Part shown: one piece after another, positions 55,693 to 64,000 of the stretch
How positions within the stretch are numbered: the first letter of the stretch is position 1
How the letters are laid out: every line of letters starts with the position of its first letter
NCBI GenBank assembly: GCA_021234155.1
Contig: JAJEKV010000013.1
Coordinates: 13,305,877-13,369,876, forward strand
Direction of reading: 5' to 3'
Origin: Isoetes taiwanensis
Lineage: Eukaryota > Streptophyta > Lycopodiopsida > Isoetales > Isoetaceae
Length of the DNA: 64,000 bases
Notes under the pieces: generated by a model
Database searches by the model: none
Seen by the model: the letters and a program-made list of their open reading frames with translations, nothing else
What the model was told of the DNA's origin: nothing
Program-made: the position numbers and the translations under genes

Positions 55693-55747
55693 TCCTTTCC
55701 CAGAATGGCGATCCGATGGCTCGGATCGATGGGATTCTGGGAAAGGA
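55693..55747. repeat. Perfect hairpin downstream of the recombinase
   Basis: Outer arms TCCTTTCCCAGAAT and ATTCTGGGAAAGGA are exact reverse complements. Inside, CGATCCG and CGGATCG also pair. It starts about 50 bases beyond the recombinase stop codon. It may be a terminator-like or recombination site structure. Confidence 0.9.
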
Positions 55748-55793
55748 CTCGCGAAAGACACAAAACCGGCCGACTACCAAAGGACTTCAACAA

Positions 55794-56723
55794 CTATAAG
55801 CCCAGCCGTCGCGAAACCTCCAGGTATTGAGTTGGGTCGCGAAGCACATAGCGAGAGTGAGAAGAAGAGGAGCGCCAGCGACCATGAGCGCGTGCAGCAT
55901 CATGTGGAACTCCCCCAGCGGCAGCCGCTGAAGCCCCTCCACGACGAGCCGAATGAGTACCATATTGGGACGGATTTAAGCCGATAGCTAGAAGACACTC
56001 CCGCCACCACCCCCGAGCAGTCGGATAGGATAAAGGACGCAAACAAGAAGGAAAGGAATGGAAAAGAGGGCCGCCGGATGGAGGATCGAGGAGATGATAA
56101 GAACCGGTAGAAATCAGGCGCTGAAGCGAGCTAAAGAAATCGTATGACCACGGGCAAGTTGGTCGCGCTTGGAGTGATGAATAAGAACATCAACATGCGA
56201 TAAGGAAAAAGAAAGATCACGCCAATTGAGGGCAAGGGCCTCCGAGATGCGTAAAAAAACGGCAAAGTACTACGAGCGCAGCGCGGGCCAGAGAGGGAAA
56301 AGAAGCCGTGGGATGCGCGAAGTGGAGAACAATCGAGCGAACATGCTGAGGCAGGAGAGGAAGAAAGGTACGAGGGGGGCGAGCCCGACGAACAGTAGAC
56401 TGACGAGCCAAAGAGGGTAAAGGTAAAATGGCAGGAGAGGGAAGGTTGAAAATTTGATGGAAAAAGGATATGGCCGCCGAGGCCGAAGAAATGGATGAGG
56501 GTGACATCTGAGGATGATGAAGAGAGGCAAAAAAGGCTGCAACAACAAAAGGGGAAGCCGGGAGATAAGGAACAGCATGTAGACGGCACCAAATAACAAA
56601 GCGGCGGAACATAGCGATGTAAGCCGTAAGAGTAGATGGGGCGCGGGAGAAAAAGACTAAAGGCAAAGTCGAAAAGAATAAGGGAACCTCCTGGGGGGTG
56701 AGCAAGCGAGAGGTAGCTATCAC
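55794..56723 (-). pseudogene. Tyrosine recombinase, two frameshifts
   Basis: Residues 1 to about 100 (56723-56420) form the helical SAM-like N-terminal domain: 'STLTAYIAMFRRFVIWCRLH' and 'SISSASAAISFFHQIF'. The catalytic domain then shows the set expected of the family. Arg is in 'RISEALALNWRDL' (about 56250), reached by a one-base shift in a run of seven T (minus strand). Lys is in 'HHSKRDQLARG'. After a second shift near 56115 come H-x-x-R in 'GTHSARRGGAS', then 'AHGRW', and Tyr in 'HSRYVLRD' before the stop at 55794. Such enzymes move DIRS, Ngaro and Crypton elements through a covalent DNA-tyrosine bond. All catalytic residues survive, so the loss of function is recent or the shifts are sequencing errors in homopolymers. 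Confidence 0.85.
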
Positions 56724-56734
56724 AACAATAAAAA

Positions 56735-56985
56735 ACCATGTTAACTTTATTCAAATTGACAACGAAAAACATAGAGAGCTACATGACGCCGACACCCAGC
56801 AAAGGTTGCCGAAAGATGGGGCAATAAAGCCAATGAAAATGCATCAAAAAACAGAAATTCTTTAATAAAAGACGTCCACACCGATCCCGTCCAGAGTAAA
56901 GGCCACCATGGTGCAGAAGGCCAATGAAGAACCACCAGTGTGATACGAGCATGACATGCGGCGGCATGGTGTAAAACACGGGGAA
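56735..56985 (-). pseudogene. Possible RNase H remnant upstream of the recombinase
   Basis: Frames just 5' of the recombinase read 'LYSGRDRCGRLL', 'EFLFFDAFSLALLPHL' and 'FVVNLNKVNMVFYCCDS'. The order (glycine-rich turn, acidic helix with 'FDAFSLALL', then a strand followed by D/V-N-x-N-x-V-N) is reminiscent of the RNase H domain that precedes the recombinase in tyrosine-recombinase retroelements. The catalytic aspartate of the last block would be replaced by Val. If right, the element is a retroelement of the DIRS kind rather than a Crypton. Confidence 0.35.
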
Positions 56986-58011
56986 CTAAAGAGGGCGGAG
57001 GAAAACAAAAATTGTTAAAGAGGCGCCAATCATACGTAAAAGCATCAGGCGGAATACGATGCGGATATGGGAACCGAGTTATACATGTTATACATGTTGC
57101 TGATCACATAACAATGTCTTTGAGGAAAGATGTGATAATGTTTCTATATGTGGAGCAGGATATGTATCAGAGTGGTCAGGACCACCAAGAGGAAAATGGA
57201 GGAGTTCTATTATATGTTTTACAATAGCTCAGTGTACCTGAGGCATTAGGAGTTGCTCCATCTTGTGCTACACTTACACTGTCTAGTTTTGTATTCTATT
57301 TTAAATAAGGCATGTTAATCTTGCCAACTTCCTGCACATTATGAACGCCCTTGAGCTTGGCATTCCAGATATTTTATTTGTCATTATCTGTCCGACCTGG
57401 TAGTTGTTTAGCAATGAAAGACCATTTGCAACATGGCATGACATGCATCAAGAACTTTCAAAACAGAATTGGATATCTGAACATTTGCAGTATGCATCAT
57501 TCACAAAAAGAAAACATCATTGAAGCAGATGCAAACCAAATCTAATCTTGACTATGTTCAATTGATCATCTTAATTTCAAAGAAATGCAAATCAGAATTC
57601 AATAATACCTGTTACCATGTCGAGATTGCAGACCGATAATGAGCTGCTGTTCTTCCATAGAAAATTTGCCTCGTTTCAAATTAGGTTTGAGATAATTGAG
57701 CCATCTAAGATGACAACTCTTGCCACACCGTTCTAACCCTGCTAAAATTAAACCTAGATGAATCAGACTAAAGTAGAAGAAATAATGGAGATATTTAGAA
57801 AAGGCAGTAGATCATCACCCGTTTGACAGATAAAAGGTTCCAAGATTTGATCCCATTTGCTATAATTATTCTTTCAATTTAGCATCTTCAACTCGTGACC
57901 ATAAACTTCTTTTAATCTTTCTATGACCTGAGCAGCAGCAACATGTCTTCATACGCATAAAAAAAAAAAAAAATGAACAACAAAAATATATATGTTTGTC
58001 TTGTTTGCAAT

Positions 58012-58030
58012 GGCTCTTTGTATTTGTACT
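58012..58030 (-). promoter_or_regulatory. Conserved block upstream of MYB C start
   Basis: 'ggctctttgtatttgtact' on the plus strand, almost identical to the blocks before MYB A and B at a similar distance from the start codon. Confidence 0.35.
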
Positions 58031-59057
58031 AAGAACTTAGCAACGTAAGACATGTTGTAGCTTTTTCTGCAATACCCTCTCTGTTTTATTTTATTATTTG
58101 CTTCTCATTTCTAGACACGTATCCTTAAGAATAAGCTTACCTAGTACAACCATGCACATTTCATCCTTGAAATAGCCTTCTTTTATCCTATCTATCTATC
58201 TATCTATTATAATGTTTTAATGCAAGTAATGGACCACGTTTGAACGGTTCGGGTTGATCTACCCAACGGTGCAAATGATGCCACGTTAAAAGCCTTTTTT
58301 ATCTCTAATTTTTTTCCAGAAGCCTTTTTAGGATCCGATTTCTTCCCTTACGTGGCGGGTCGTGGTGGTCGTGGTCAATCGTATCGTATCGGGCGTGGCT
58401 ATGGCGCGTGCTCTTCTAAGGATGGCATCTCAATAGAGAGAAGTGGTGGCTCCTTTGGCATTGCAACATCTTTGGCATATCACCGCTTTTGCTGTTCACC
58501 TTTGTAGCCTTTGTAGGCCTCAAATGCTCTGTTGTGGAAGGTGCATGTAGTTCTGGACTTCCTAAATTTATGTTCTCAAGTCTATGCCTCAAGTTATGGC
58601 GGAATTCTACTGTAGCTATTAGTTATGGGCCGAAAATATTTTTGAAGCAGAGCTTCAATCCACTGCTGGGGCTTATTTTGTCGGACTCAGCACTGGAGAT
58701 AAACTTCTTGATGCTGCCAAAAGCTCAAAAATACTTGAAAAATGTATGCGAAATGTAGTAACCACAGAGAAGGATCTACGGTGTGGACTGTCAAAAAAAT
58801 CTAACAGTAGCAAGTTCGTAGAGTACACCTTTAACAATAATATACAAAACGAATTGCCCAATATGGCAAAGGAAAGGCCGCGCACTGCTACAATCTGGTA
58901 AAATCTCAAAACAAACTCAAACTGTCTCTTGCATGTAATGCAATATGATGCAGAAAATCTATGTTTAGGGTTAGGGTTTATGAAAATCTATAGCATATTT
59001 GCATGTATATAATGTGCAAAAAATTTATACTAATAAGGGTAAAAGTACTAACATGAT

Positions 59058-59480
59058 GCCAGTTATTGTCATTGATAGCTACAGATGCAATGAGGAGTAA
59101 AGTGTAGGAGCGATCTCCTAGAGTAAAGAAGGCAGGTTTGCCGTGTTTCTTGAAGCTTGGCTTCTTTGCTGAATAATGACCCCTCTGGAAGTAGCAGTTG
59201 GAGGCACTCGCACCCATGCAGAAATGGTGAAATTCGTATAGCTGCTCAGAGATGGCGCTGTGCCAAATGAAACGGAGCCTACACCTCCAAAGGTAAGTGC
59301 ACCATTGCTTTCATCCCAGGTTGTTACCCCTGCCATGCTTCCATTTGCCCCGTTATCAGACCAATCTCTTACGCTAAAATCTCTCATCTTCCACCAAGCC
59401 ACCAAGGACTTATCCTGAGCATTTACAAGCATAAGAGACAGCAGAATCAGAAGAAAAGAGGAGGCAAATGCTGAAGACAT
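59058..59480 (-). pseudogene. Secreted LamG/concanavalin A-like domain fragment
   Basis: The start at 59480 gives MSSAFASSFLLILLSLMLVN, a clear signal peptide with a hydrophobic core and an A-Q cleavage context. A further in-frame ATG upstream would bury it. Next come 'SLVAWWKMRDFSVRDWSDNG', 'NGALTFGGVGSVSFG', 'YTNFTISAWVRVP' and, after a frame change near 59175, 'SYTLLLIASVAINDNNWHHV' ending at a possible donor (59058). The order W.. D-S-G-N-G, alternating strands, F-T-I-S-x-W-V and W-H-H-V is that of LamG-like jelly-roll domains. It would be an extracellular, carbohydrate- or protein-binding module. Only the first exon is present, inside the Helitron-like insertion, consistent with capture. 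Confidence 0.7.
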
Positions 59481-59898
59481 TGCTGGAGCCCAATAATGTC
59501 CATGTTGCAGCTGCAATTTCAAATGCCTCAGTTCACATGCCATGTTATGTTGAGTTTGCAGAAAAATACTTATTAATCACCCTACTAAACATCACCCCAT
59601 TAATGATAGTACTTGACAAATATAACATGATAATATGTTCAAAATAACAGGAAAATGGTAAGAATAAGCTTCTTTCCCCCCCTAGCATGTTATATCATAT
59701 TAGACTCTAACTAATGCACACATACACATGACTGTCTATAAATGTCATGGTTGAATTGCCACAGGTTGCAGTTGCAGCAGGTGTAAACGGCGACGTTACA
59801 AACTCATTTTGTAAGCTTAATCATTGAGTAGCCAAAAAAAATGTAAGTTATGGTGGTCTGGCTATGCGTTAGCTATAGTGCTCTGCGCTTTCTTTCTT

Positions 59899-60150
59899 CT
59901 ATTTATCGCATTTTTGTTTTGAAAGATTTTGATATTTTGTTCCTTTGCAGTAACCGTTGCCATTTTCCTCAACTGGAAGTGATTCAAATAATGACATTAA
60001 CATTGTAAGGTAAGACTCCATTTGCTCCTTATTCGCTTTTTGAGCTAAAACCATGTTGATCATTGCCATCTTATTCAAATCCATCATTTTTGTATTGCAG
60101 CCTTCCAGAATGGCAGCAAATGGTGATAGCAACATTCTGGTAAGTCCCAA
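59899..60150 (-). other. Unrecognised short frame within the Helitron-like insertion
   Basis: An 83-codon frame with a helix-like stretch 'NKEQMESYLTMLMSLFESLP'. No family is recognised. It could be part of another captured gene. Confidence 0.2.
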
Positions 60151-60189
60151 CCTTGAACCCAGACCAAATATACCTTCTTAGGAGAGTTA

Positions 60190-60600
60190 ATCTCGGTCTG
60201 GTGCATGTCTGTGCCTAGAGTGGTCTAAAGGAAAGGACAATGGTGCATGCCTGAGCCTAGGTGGTCTAAAGGAAAGGGCAATGCTGGCTATGGGGCCTTC
60301 ATTTGTGGCACCAACTTCCGGCCAACACCTTGAGATGTTTTCTGCGGCACCACAAGAATAGGCTATAATACTGTAACTCGGGCAACAAACCCCTTTTGTT
60401 TTTTTTTGCAATTGGCTATGGCGGCATCCGTCCATGGAGATCTAGATGCAAAGGAGCAACCATGTCTTTTTCTCTCATTTCAAGGCAATGCCCTCATGTT
60501 CATGTCGATTTTAGTTGTGGCGGCACCAGCTTCCAATGACATCCTGAGACGTTTCCTACTGCACCACTAGAATAGATTATGGTGTTGTAACTCCAGCAAA
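60190..60600. repeat. Local duplications inside the Helitron-like insertion
   Basis: A 47-bp phrase around 'cctag.gtggtctaaaggaaa' occurs twice (60215, 60258), and a stretch of about 80 bp around 'ggcaccaacttcc...ttgtaactc' occurs twice at lower similarity (60308, 60522). Confidence 0.75.
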
Positions 60601-61099
60601 TTAGTATGAGATATGGTGCTAAATACTTTGAAGGAGGGCAGTCATCAGACATCCAATTACAGATAAGTTATTCTCTGTTTCCTGGACATGAGGCAATTGT
60701 TCCTTTCATTTTGGGATGGATTTTTCTACTTTGTCTTTATGGATCTCCTACTATTAACTCTTAGCTTTCATGCTTAGTAGATGGTTTCAAGTTGCAACTA
60801 TTGGCCTTGATCTCATGTTATCTGTGTTATGCAGCAAAGCCATGAGCTCAAATGAGAAAATTATGAGATGGATAGGTTTATGAATGCTTTTATTGGTTAA
60901 TAACTGTTTCAGAAAGTTCCTAAAATCAGACATATGGAATCAACTACTCACTGAAGAAGTTTTGCTCCAATGGTATCACATTTGCTTTATGGTCTTTTAG
61001 TGCTTGGTATGGCACTATATCCATGATGCCCAAGTAATGACTACTAGATTTGTTCTACTTTCACATTTTTTGCATTGTCCATATAGTGATCGATTAAAA

Positions 61100-61450
61100 T
61101 ATGATTAAAATAGCAGAGGAATTTCTCTTTTCAAGTGAATTGTAACTTGAATCTCTAGAAGAATAGAGGTGATTATTAAATATAGAGGAATTTGTACTTT
61201 GAAATGCTTTAATATGGATATAAAAACTGAAATTACATTGGTTATGCAACTGTACCTTGACATTGAGCCTCCACTTTGCTATTGATGTCAATTATTAAAA
61301 TGTAGAAGAGTTTCCCCTTTCAAGATAACTATAATTTGAATATCTAGAACGATAGTGGTGCTAAAAAAACACACAGGAATTTGTGCAATTATCTTTCGCA
61401 TGCAAGTGTACCTTAATATTGAGCCTCCATGTTGCTATTGATAATTGTAC
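61100..61450. repeat. Imperfect tandem duplication, about 190-bp unit
   Basis: The series 'ttaaaat.g.agag.aattt', 'ctcttttcaag', 'gaat.tctagaa.gatag', 'ggaatttgt' and 'cattgagcctcca..ttgctattga' occurs twice in order. It lies within the Helitron-like insertion. Confidence 0.75.
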
Positions 61451-61679
61451 ATAAAAATAGAAGCAAAAACATACTACATATGCCATACAATTTGATTTAA
61501 AAGTTAGTTTCTCACAACTCTAAATTTTTTCCATTTCAATTTAAAAGTTAGTTTCTTACAACTCTTAGCTCTTTCCATAAACATACAGACAATCTGAACA
61601 ATTTGAATTCCACATGCTACTTCTTATTGTCAATTTGAGACTTTTGTTTATTTGGTGAAACTTTAAGTTTCATGGGCAA

Positions 61680-61735
61680 AGTCATGTTCACAAGCTTGCA
61701 TTCTGCAAAGTCATGTTCACAAGCTTGCATTCTAT
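61680..61735. repeat. Exact tandem duplication, about 27-bp unit
   Basis: 'gcaaagtcatgttcacaagc' followed by 'ttgcattct' occurs twice in succession without a mismatch. Confidence 0.9.
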
Positions 61736-62208
61736 CGCCTCTTTATTCATTTTTTGAAAGTTTGCAATGCCTAAAGCTTTTCTTTTCACTGTGGTCTGAG
61801 CATCGTAAAATGAGATCAATACAGTACCAATTGATGTCGCAGTAGTTGTATTGTTGAACGTAGTGTCCTAAATCAAGGACCAAAATTTATGCCCTTTTCT
61901 CTTCTAAATTAGAACACCATTTTACTGTTGTCAATTGATGCGATAGAACACCATCCAACGCCGTGAGTTGATGCGAGAGATATGCTAAAAAAAGAAGGAA
62001 AAGGTTTTTTTAAGAGAAAAAAAAAGGGAAATCCATCAAAGCGAGCCTGGACTCAATCCAATCTCTAATGCTACCAATGCCTACTTCGGTTGGCAATTAT
62101 CAATATTCTTGAACATGTACAGGTATCAAGTACAGTTATTCTTCATTTCTATATATTCTTTCACGACATGCATAATTTATGCCAAGCAATGCTGGGCACC
62201 ATTAGTAG

Positions 62209-63010
62209 TATATACTATATTGCATAGTGAAACTTGGATCTTGCTCATTTTGCAATTTTTTAGCTTAGGCTTACAACTGGCCTATTTGTCTTCAGTTGTT
62301 AGAGGCACTATCTTCTTATATTGCTTTATAGTCAATGCTTTTATTATGGGAGCTTGGCCTTGGGAGTAAAATCATAATGTGATTTTTGCAGGACCATGCT
62401 TTATTTTATTTTATCTTTTTTTCAAATTTGGGACATGTAGATTTAAAAATATGGTTACCCAGTACGAACATAGAAATTTTGCCTTTGAAATGACCGGTTT
62501 TTAGATATTCTATTACACATTGAAATTTGGATCTGGCTACTACAAGCTTTTTCCTTCTTCTACTCACATATCATGGGGAGCTAACAAGCCAATCCAATTC
62601 CTTCGACTTATTGTATTGACTTGCGAATTCAACGATCGTACATAAAATTATTGGTAAATTTTGACTTTGTAGTAGTGTACCAAACAAGTATTGCCACAAG
62701 GATCATGCAAAAGTTGACATTATTGATAAAGGTTGTTTTTGGGTTTCCTGAAGGACATTTATGGTTGGGGTGAGAATTTTACGACATGTTCTTGCATTGG
62801 TCTTTATTTCATTTGGTTGTTAAATAGGTTTTTATCATGTCCTGTCTTGTCTTACTAATGCATGCTCATCGAGTATAGTAGGTTATCATGGGGTTGCCAG
62901 ATTGTTAGATTTTAGAGCTTGTATATTTGTTGCCAAGGAAGAATTGAGACAGAAGCTTATACTCAGCCTTCCATCTATCACCCCTGAGTATAATCATCGT
63001 GTAGGTGTCC
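62209..63010 (-). other. Displaced upstream region of MYB C
   Basis: Carries in order 'gcatagtgaaacttggatct', 'cacattgaaatttggatctg', 'tattgacttgcgaattcaac' and 'gttgccaaggaagaattgag', which match the regions upstream of MYB A and B. It lacks a gene of its own because the Helitron-like insertion separates it from MYB C. Confidence 0.75.
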
Positions 63011-63527
63011 ATCAGTAGGCCCAGAGTATTGGAGGTCGATTTTGAGCAATCTTGGCCATCGTCAAGTGCGACTCATTTTTTAGCAAGTTTTAGTTAACTT
63101 TCAGTTTTAAATACAAAATTAAACCAAAGGTTGTTAAGCGCATTATGCACATGTACGGACATATGTGTTCGGGGGTCCTTGCCAACTGCTGAACGCCATG
63201 CACAAATATCAACAAAAACAACTGGGGGGTCTGGGGGTTTTAATTCAATGGTTCAATTTCCTGATATGTGGGATGTCATGTTCAATGGTGTAATCTGTAA
63301 TATTAAGAATATTTATATGTATAATATAATGGGCTATGCATGGATTAAAAAAATTTGAAACCCTATGGGAGCTAAGGGTTGCTTTGTAAAAGATGGACTC
63401 CATTGTAATTGAAATGATGTAGTGGAACTACTTGAAAATGGATCATGGAATATGGAACAACATTAATTGTTGTAGAAGAACATGGAATGCGATCATTCAT
63501 ACTATTTGTCAATCATATTAAGAATAA
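63011..63527. other. Intergenic, nothing recognised
   Basis: AT-rich, with one chance frame (63131-63358). No feature supported. Confidence 0.3.
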
Positions 63528-64000
63528 CTAGTTATGGTGCCCGGCGTTGCCAGGCGTAACTACAATTTTATTGTAGAATTATATGAATAAGATGTAGGGT
63601 TTAGGAATATATGTAGGGTCGTCAATCATGCCCCTTTTAAGTTATTGTCCAAATTGGATGTCACATTTACAACTATCAAAAGGTCAAACAATTGCAACTA
63701 TTGATATTCAACCACTCTATTTTGTTCATCGCCTTTGGATTTATTCAAGCTCATGTTTTGCCAATACATGGCAAATAAGAATTGCATGATATGATTTGAG
63801 AGGCATCTAAATCAATAGTGGCATGCTCAAGCATGGTTAATGCTCCACACATTTGTTAGGGTCATTAACCATTAACCATGTTTTCGTTTTCAAAGACCCT
63901 CAAAAAGAAAAATGAATTAAAGAACTCCAAATAAATACTGCTTGAGGGAAGGAGCAAAAACCGTGAAGAACCATTCATAACACATTCTTTATTTAATGAT
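63528..64000 (-). mobile_element. Helitron 3' end, element continues past the window
   Basis: On the minus strand the sequence forms a hairpin (GCCTGGC AAC GCCGGGC, plus strand 63539-63555), then 11 bases ending in CTAG at 63531-63528, followed by T. A GC-rich hairpin about 11 bases before a terminal CTRR, with insertion before a T, is the recognised Helitron 3' signature. The body would extend to the right; its 5' TC end and any Rep/helicase gene are outside. Confidence 0.6.

Larger units (their letters stand above)
54875..57070 (-). mobile_element. Tyrosine-recombinase element inserted in MYB C
   Basis: Comparison with MYB A and B shows about 2.2 kb of foreign sequence between adjacent MYB coding positions. 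It is GC-richer than its host. On the minus strand it holds a possible RNase H remnant, a tyrosine recombinase, a strong hairpin (55693-55747) and five short hairpin repeats (55362-55528). Near the left end is another inverted repeat (GGGGTAG...CTACCCC, 54892-54928). No clear target duplication is seen, which agrees with tyrosine-recombinase integration. It may be a 3' part of a DIRS-like element or a Crypton-like one. Confidence 0.7.
54770..57958 (-). pseudogene. R2R3-MYB copy C, interrupted pseudogene
   Basis: Exon 1 (57958 to about 57817) starts MRMKTC and has 'HRKIKRSLWSRVEDAKLKE' followed by stops where A and B are open. Exon 2 (57738-57609, 130 nt) is intact and reads '[14 protein letters not shown]'. 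Exon 3 starts at 57425, but its acceptor reads 'gcaa' instead of 'gcag', and a stop follows 'LPGRTDNDK'. MYB sequence runs to about 57071, is interrupted by a 2.2-kb insertion, and resumes at about 54875-54770 with 'YDLIEYLLQWTD.VMENM', the expected C-terminus. The gene is thus non-functional through point changes, a splice defect and an insertion. Confidence 0.88.
58191..62208 (+). mobile_element. Helitron-like insertion with captured gene pieces (about 4.0 kb)
   Basis: The upstream region of MYB C matches that of MYB A up to about 58190 and resumes at 62209 ('gcatagtgaaacttggatcttgctc'), so about 4 kb was inserted. The right end shows a hairpin (GCCAAGC AAT GCTGGGC, 62181-62197) followed 11 bases later by TAGTAG and then T, like a Helitron 3' end except that CTAG became GTAG. 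A closely related end with the canonical CTAG is at 63528. The left end lies in a 'tcta' run whose TC could be the Helitron 5' end. No Rep/helicase gene is present, so it would be non-autonomous. Confidence 0.5.

Noticed and set aside
58962-58978. Interstitial telomere repeat (tttagggttaggg)
   Set aside because: Only about two units; expected by chance in a sequence of this size. The same applies to 'aaaccctaac' at 24711 and 26570.

Overview
This is nuclear DNA of a land plant. It holds R2R3-MYB genes with the usual plant exon structure, plant-type Ty3 elements, a leucine-rich-repeat receptor fragment and Helitron-type ends. It is AT-rich and mostly decayed transposable elements in nested layers. 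The species cannot be fixed from sequence alone. The tyrosine-recombinase element, the LamG-domain fragment and the ParB/methyltransferase remnant are unlike a typical flowering-plant gene space, so a large-genome fern, lycophyte or gymnosperm is plausible; this is inference.

Layout, left to right: a dispersed repeat (1-1416, second copy at 35875-36915); a gag-only minus-strand LTR element (1417-3697); a broken Ty3 element (3780-8962, +); a broken minus-strand gene combining a ParB-like segment with permuted methyltransferase motifs (9674-12890), preceded by a minisatellite of roughly 125-160 bp units; a broken Mutator-like transposase (14688-16770, +); a decayed Ty3 chromovirus (about 19500-23462, +); two direct copies of a 1.3-1.4 kb LTR-like repeat (24336-25745, 26285-27606), the second splitting a minus-strand gene (26094-28756); a cluster of CGCG-rich short palindromes (28132-30789); a DUF7869-type transposase-like gene (30942-33050, +).

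The right half is organised around three minus-strand copies of one R2R3-MYB gene. A (33636-34523) has an open but shortened frame, B (44626-45796) is intact with 298 codons, and C (54770-57958) is dead. Each keeps the same first two exon lengths (142 and 130 nt) and a conserved block upstream of the start. B carries a 3' end almost identical to that of A beside its own older 3' end, which suggests recent exchange. C is broken twice. A tyrosine-recombinase element of about 2.2 kb sits inside its last exon (54875-57070), and an insertion of about 4.0 kb with a Helitron-like 3' end (about 58195-62208) separates it from its upstream region (62209-63010). That insertion contains a secreted LamG-domain gene fragment, consistent with gene capture. 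A related Helitron 3' end lies at 63528 and its element runs out of the window.

Between B and C is a third Ty3 element with recognisable LTRs (47440-53125, +). Its pol is interrupted by a 122-bp tRNA-like insertion with a 6-bp target duplication. The 36.9-44 kb stretch is largely non-coding, with a 215-bp foldback, pentanucleotide microsatellites, a recent 149-bp tandem duplication and an LRR fragment. The only protein frames I would expect to be potentially functional are MYB A and MYB B; the rest is relic, though relics may still produce small RNAs.
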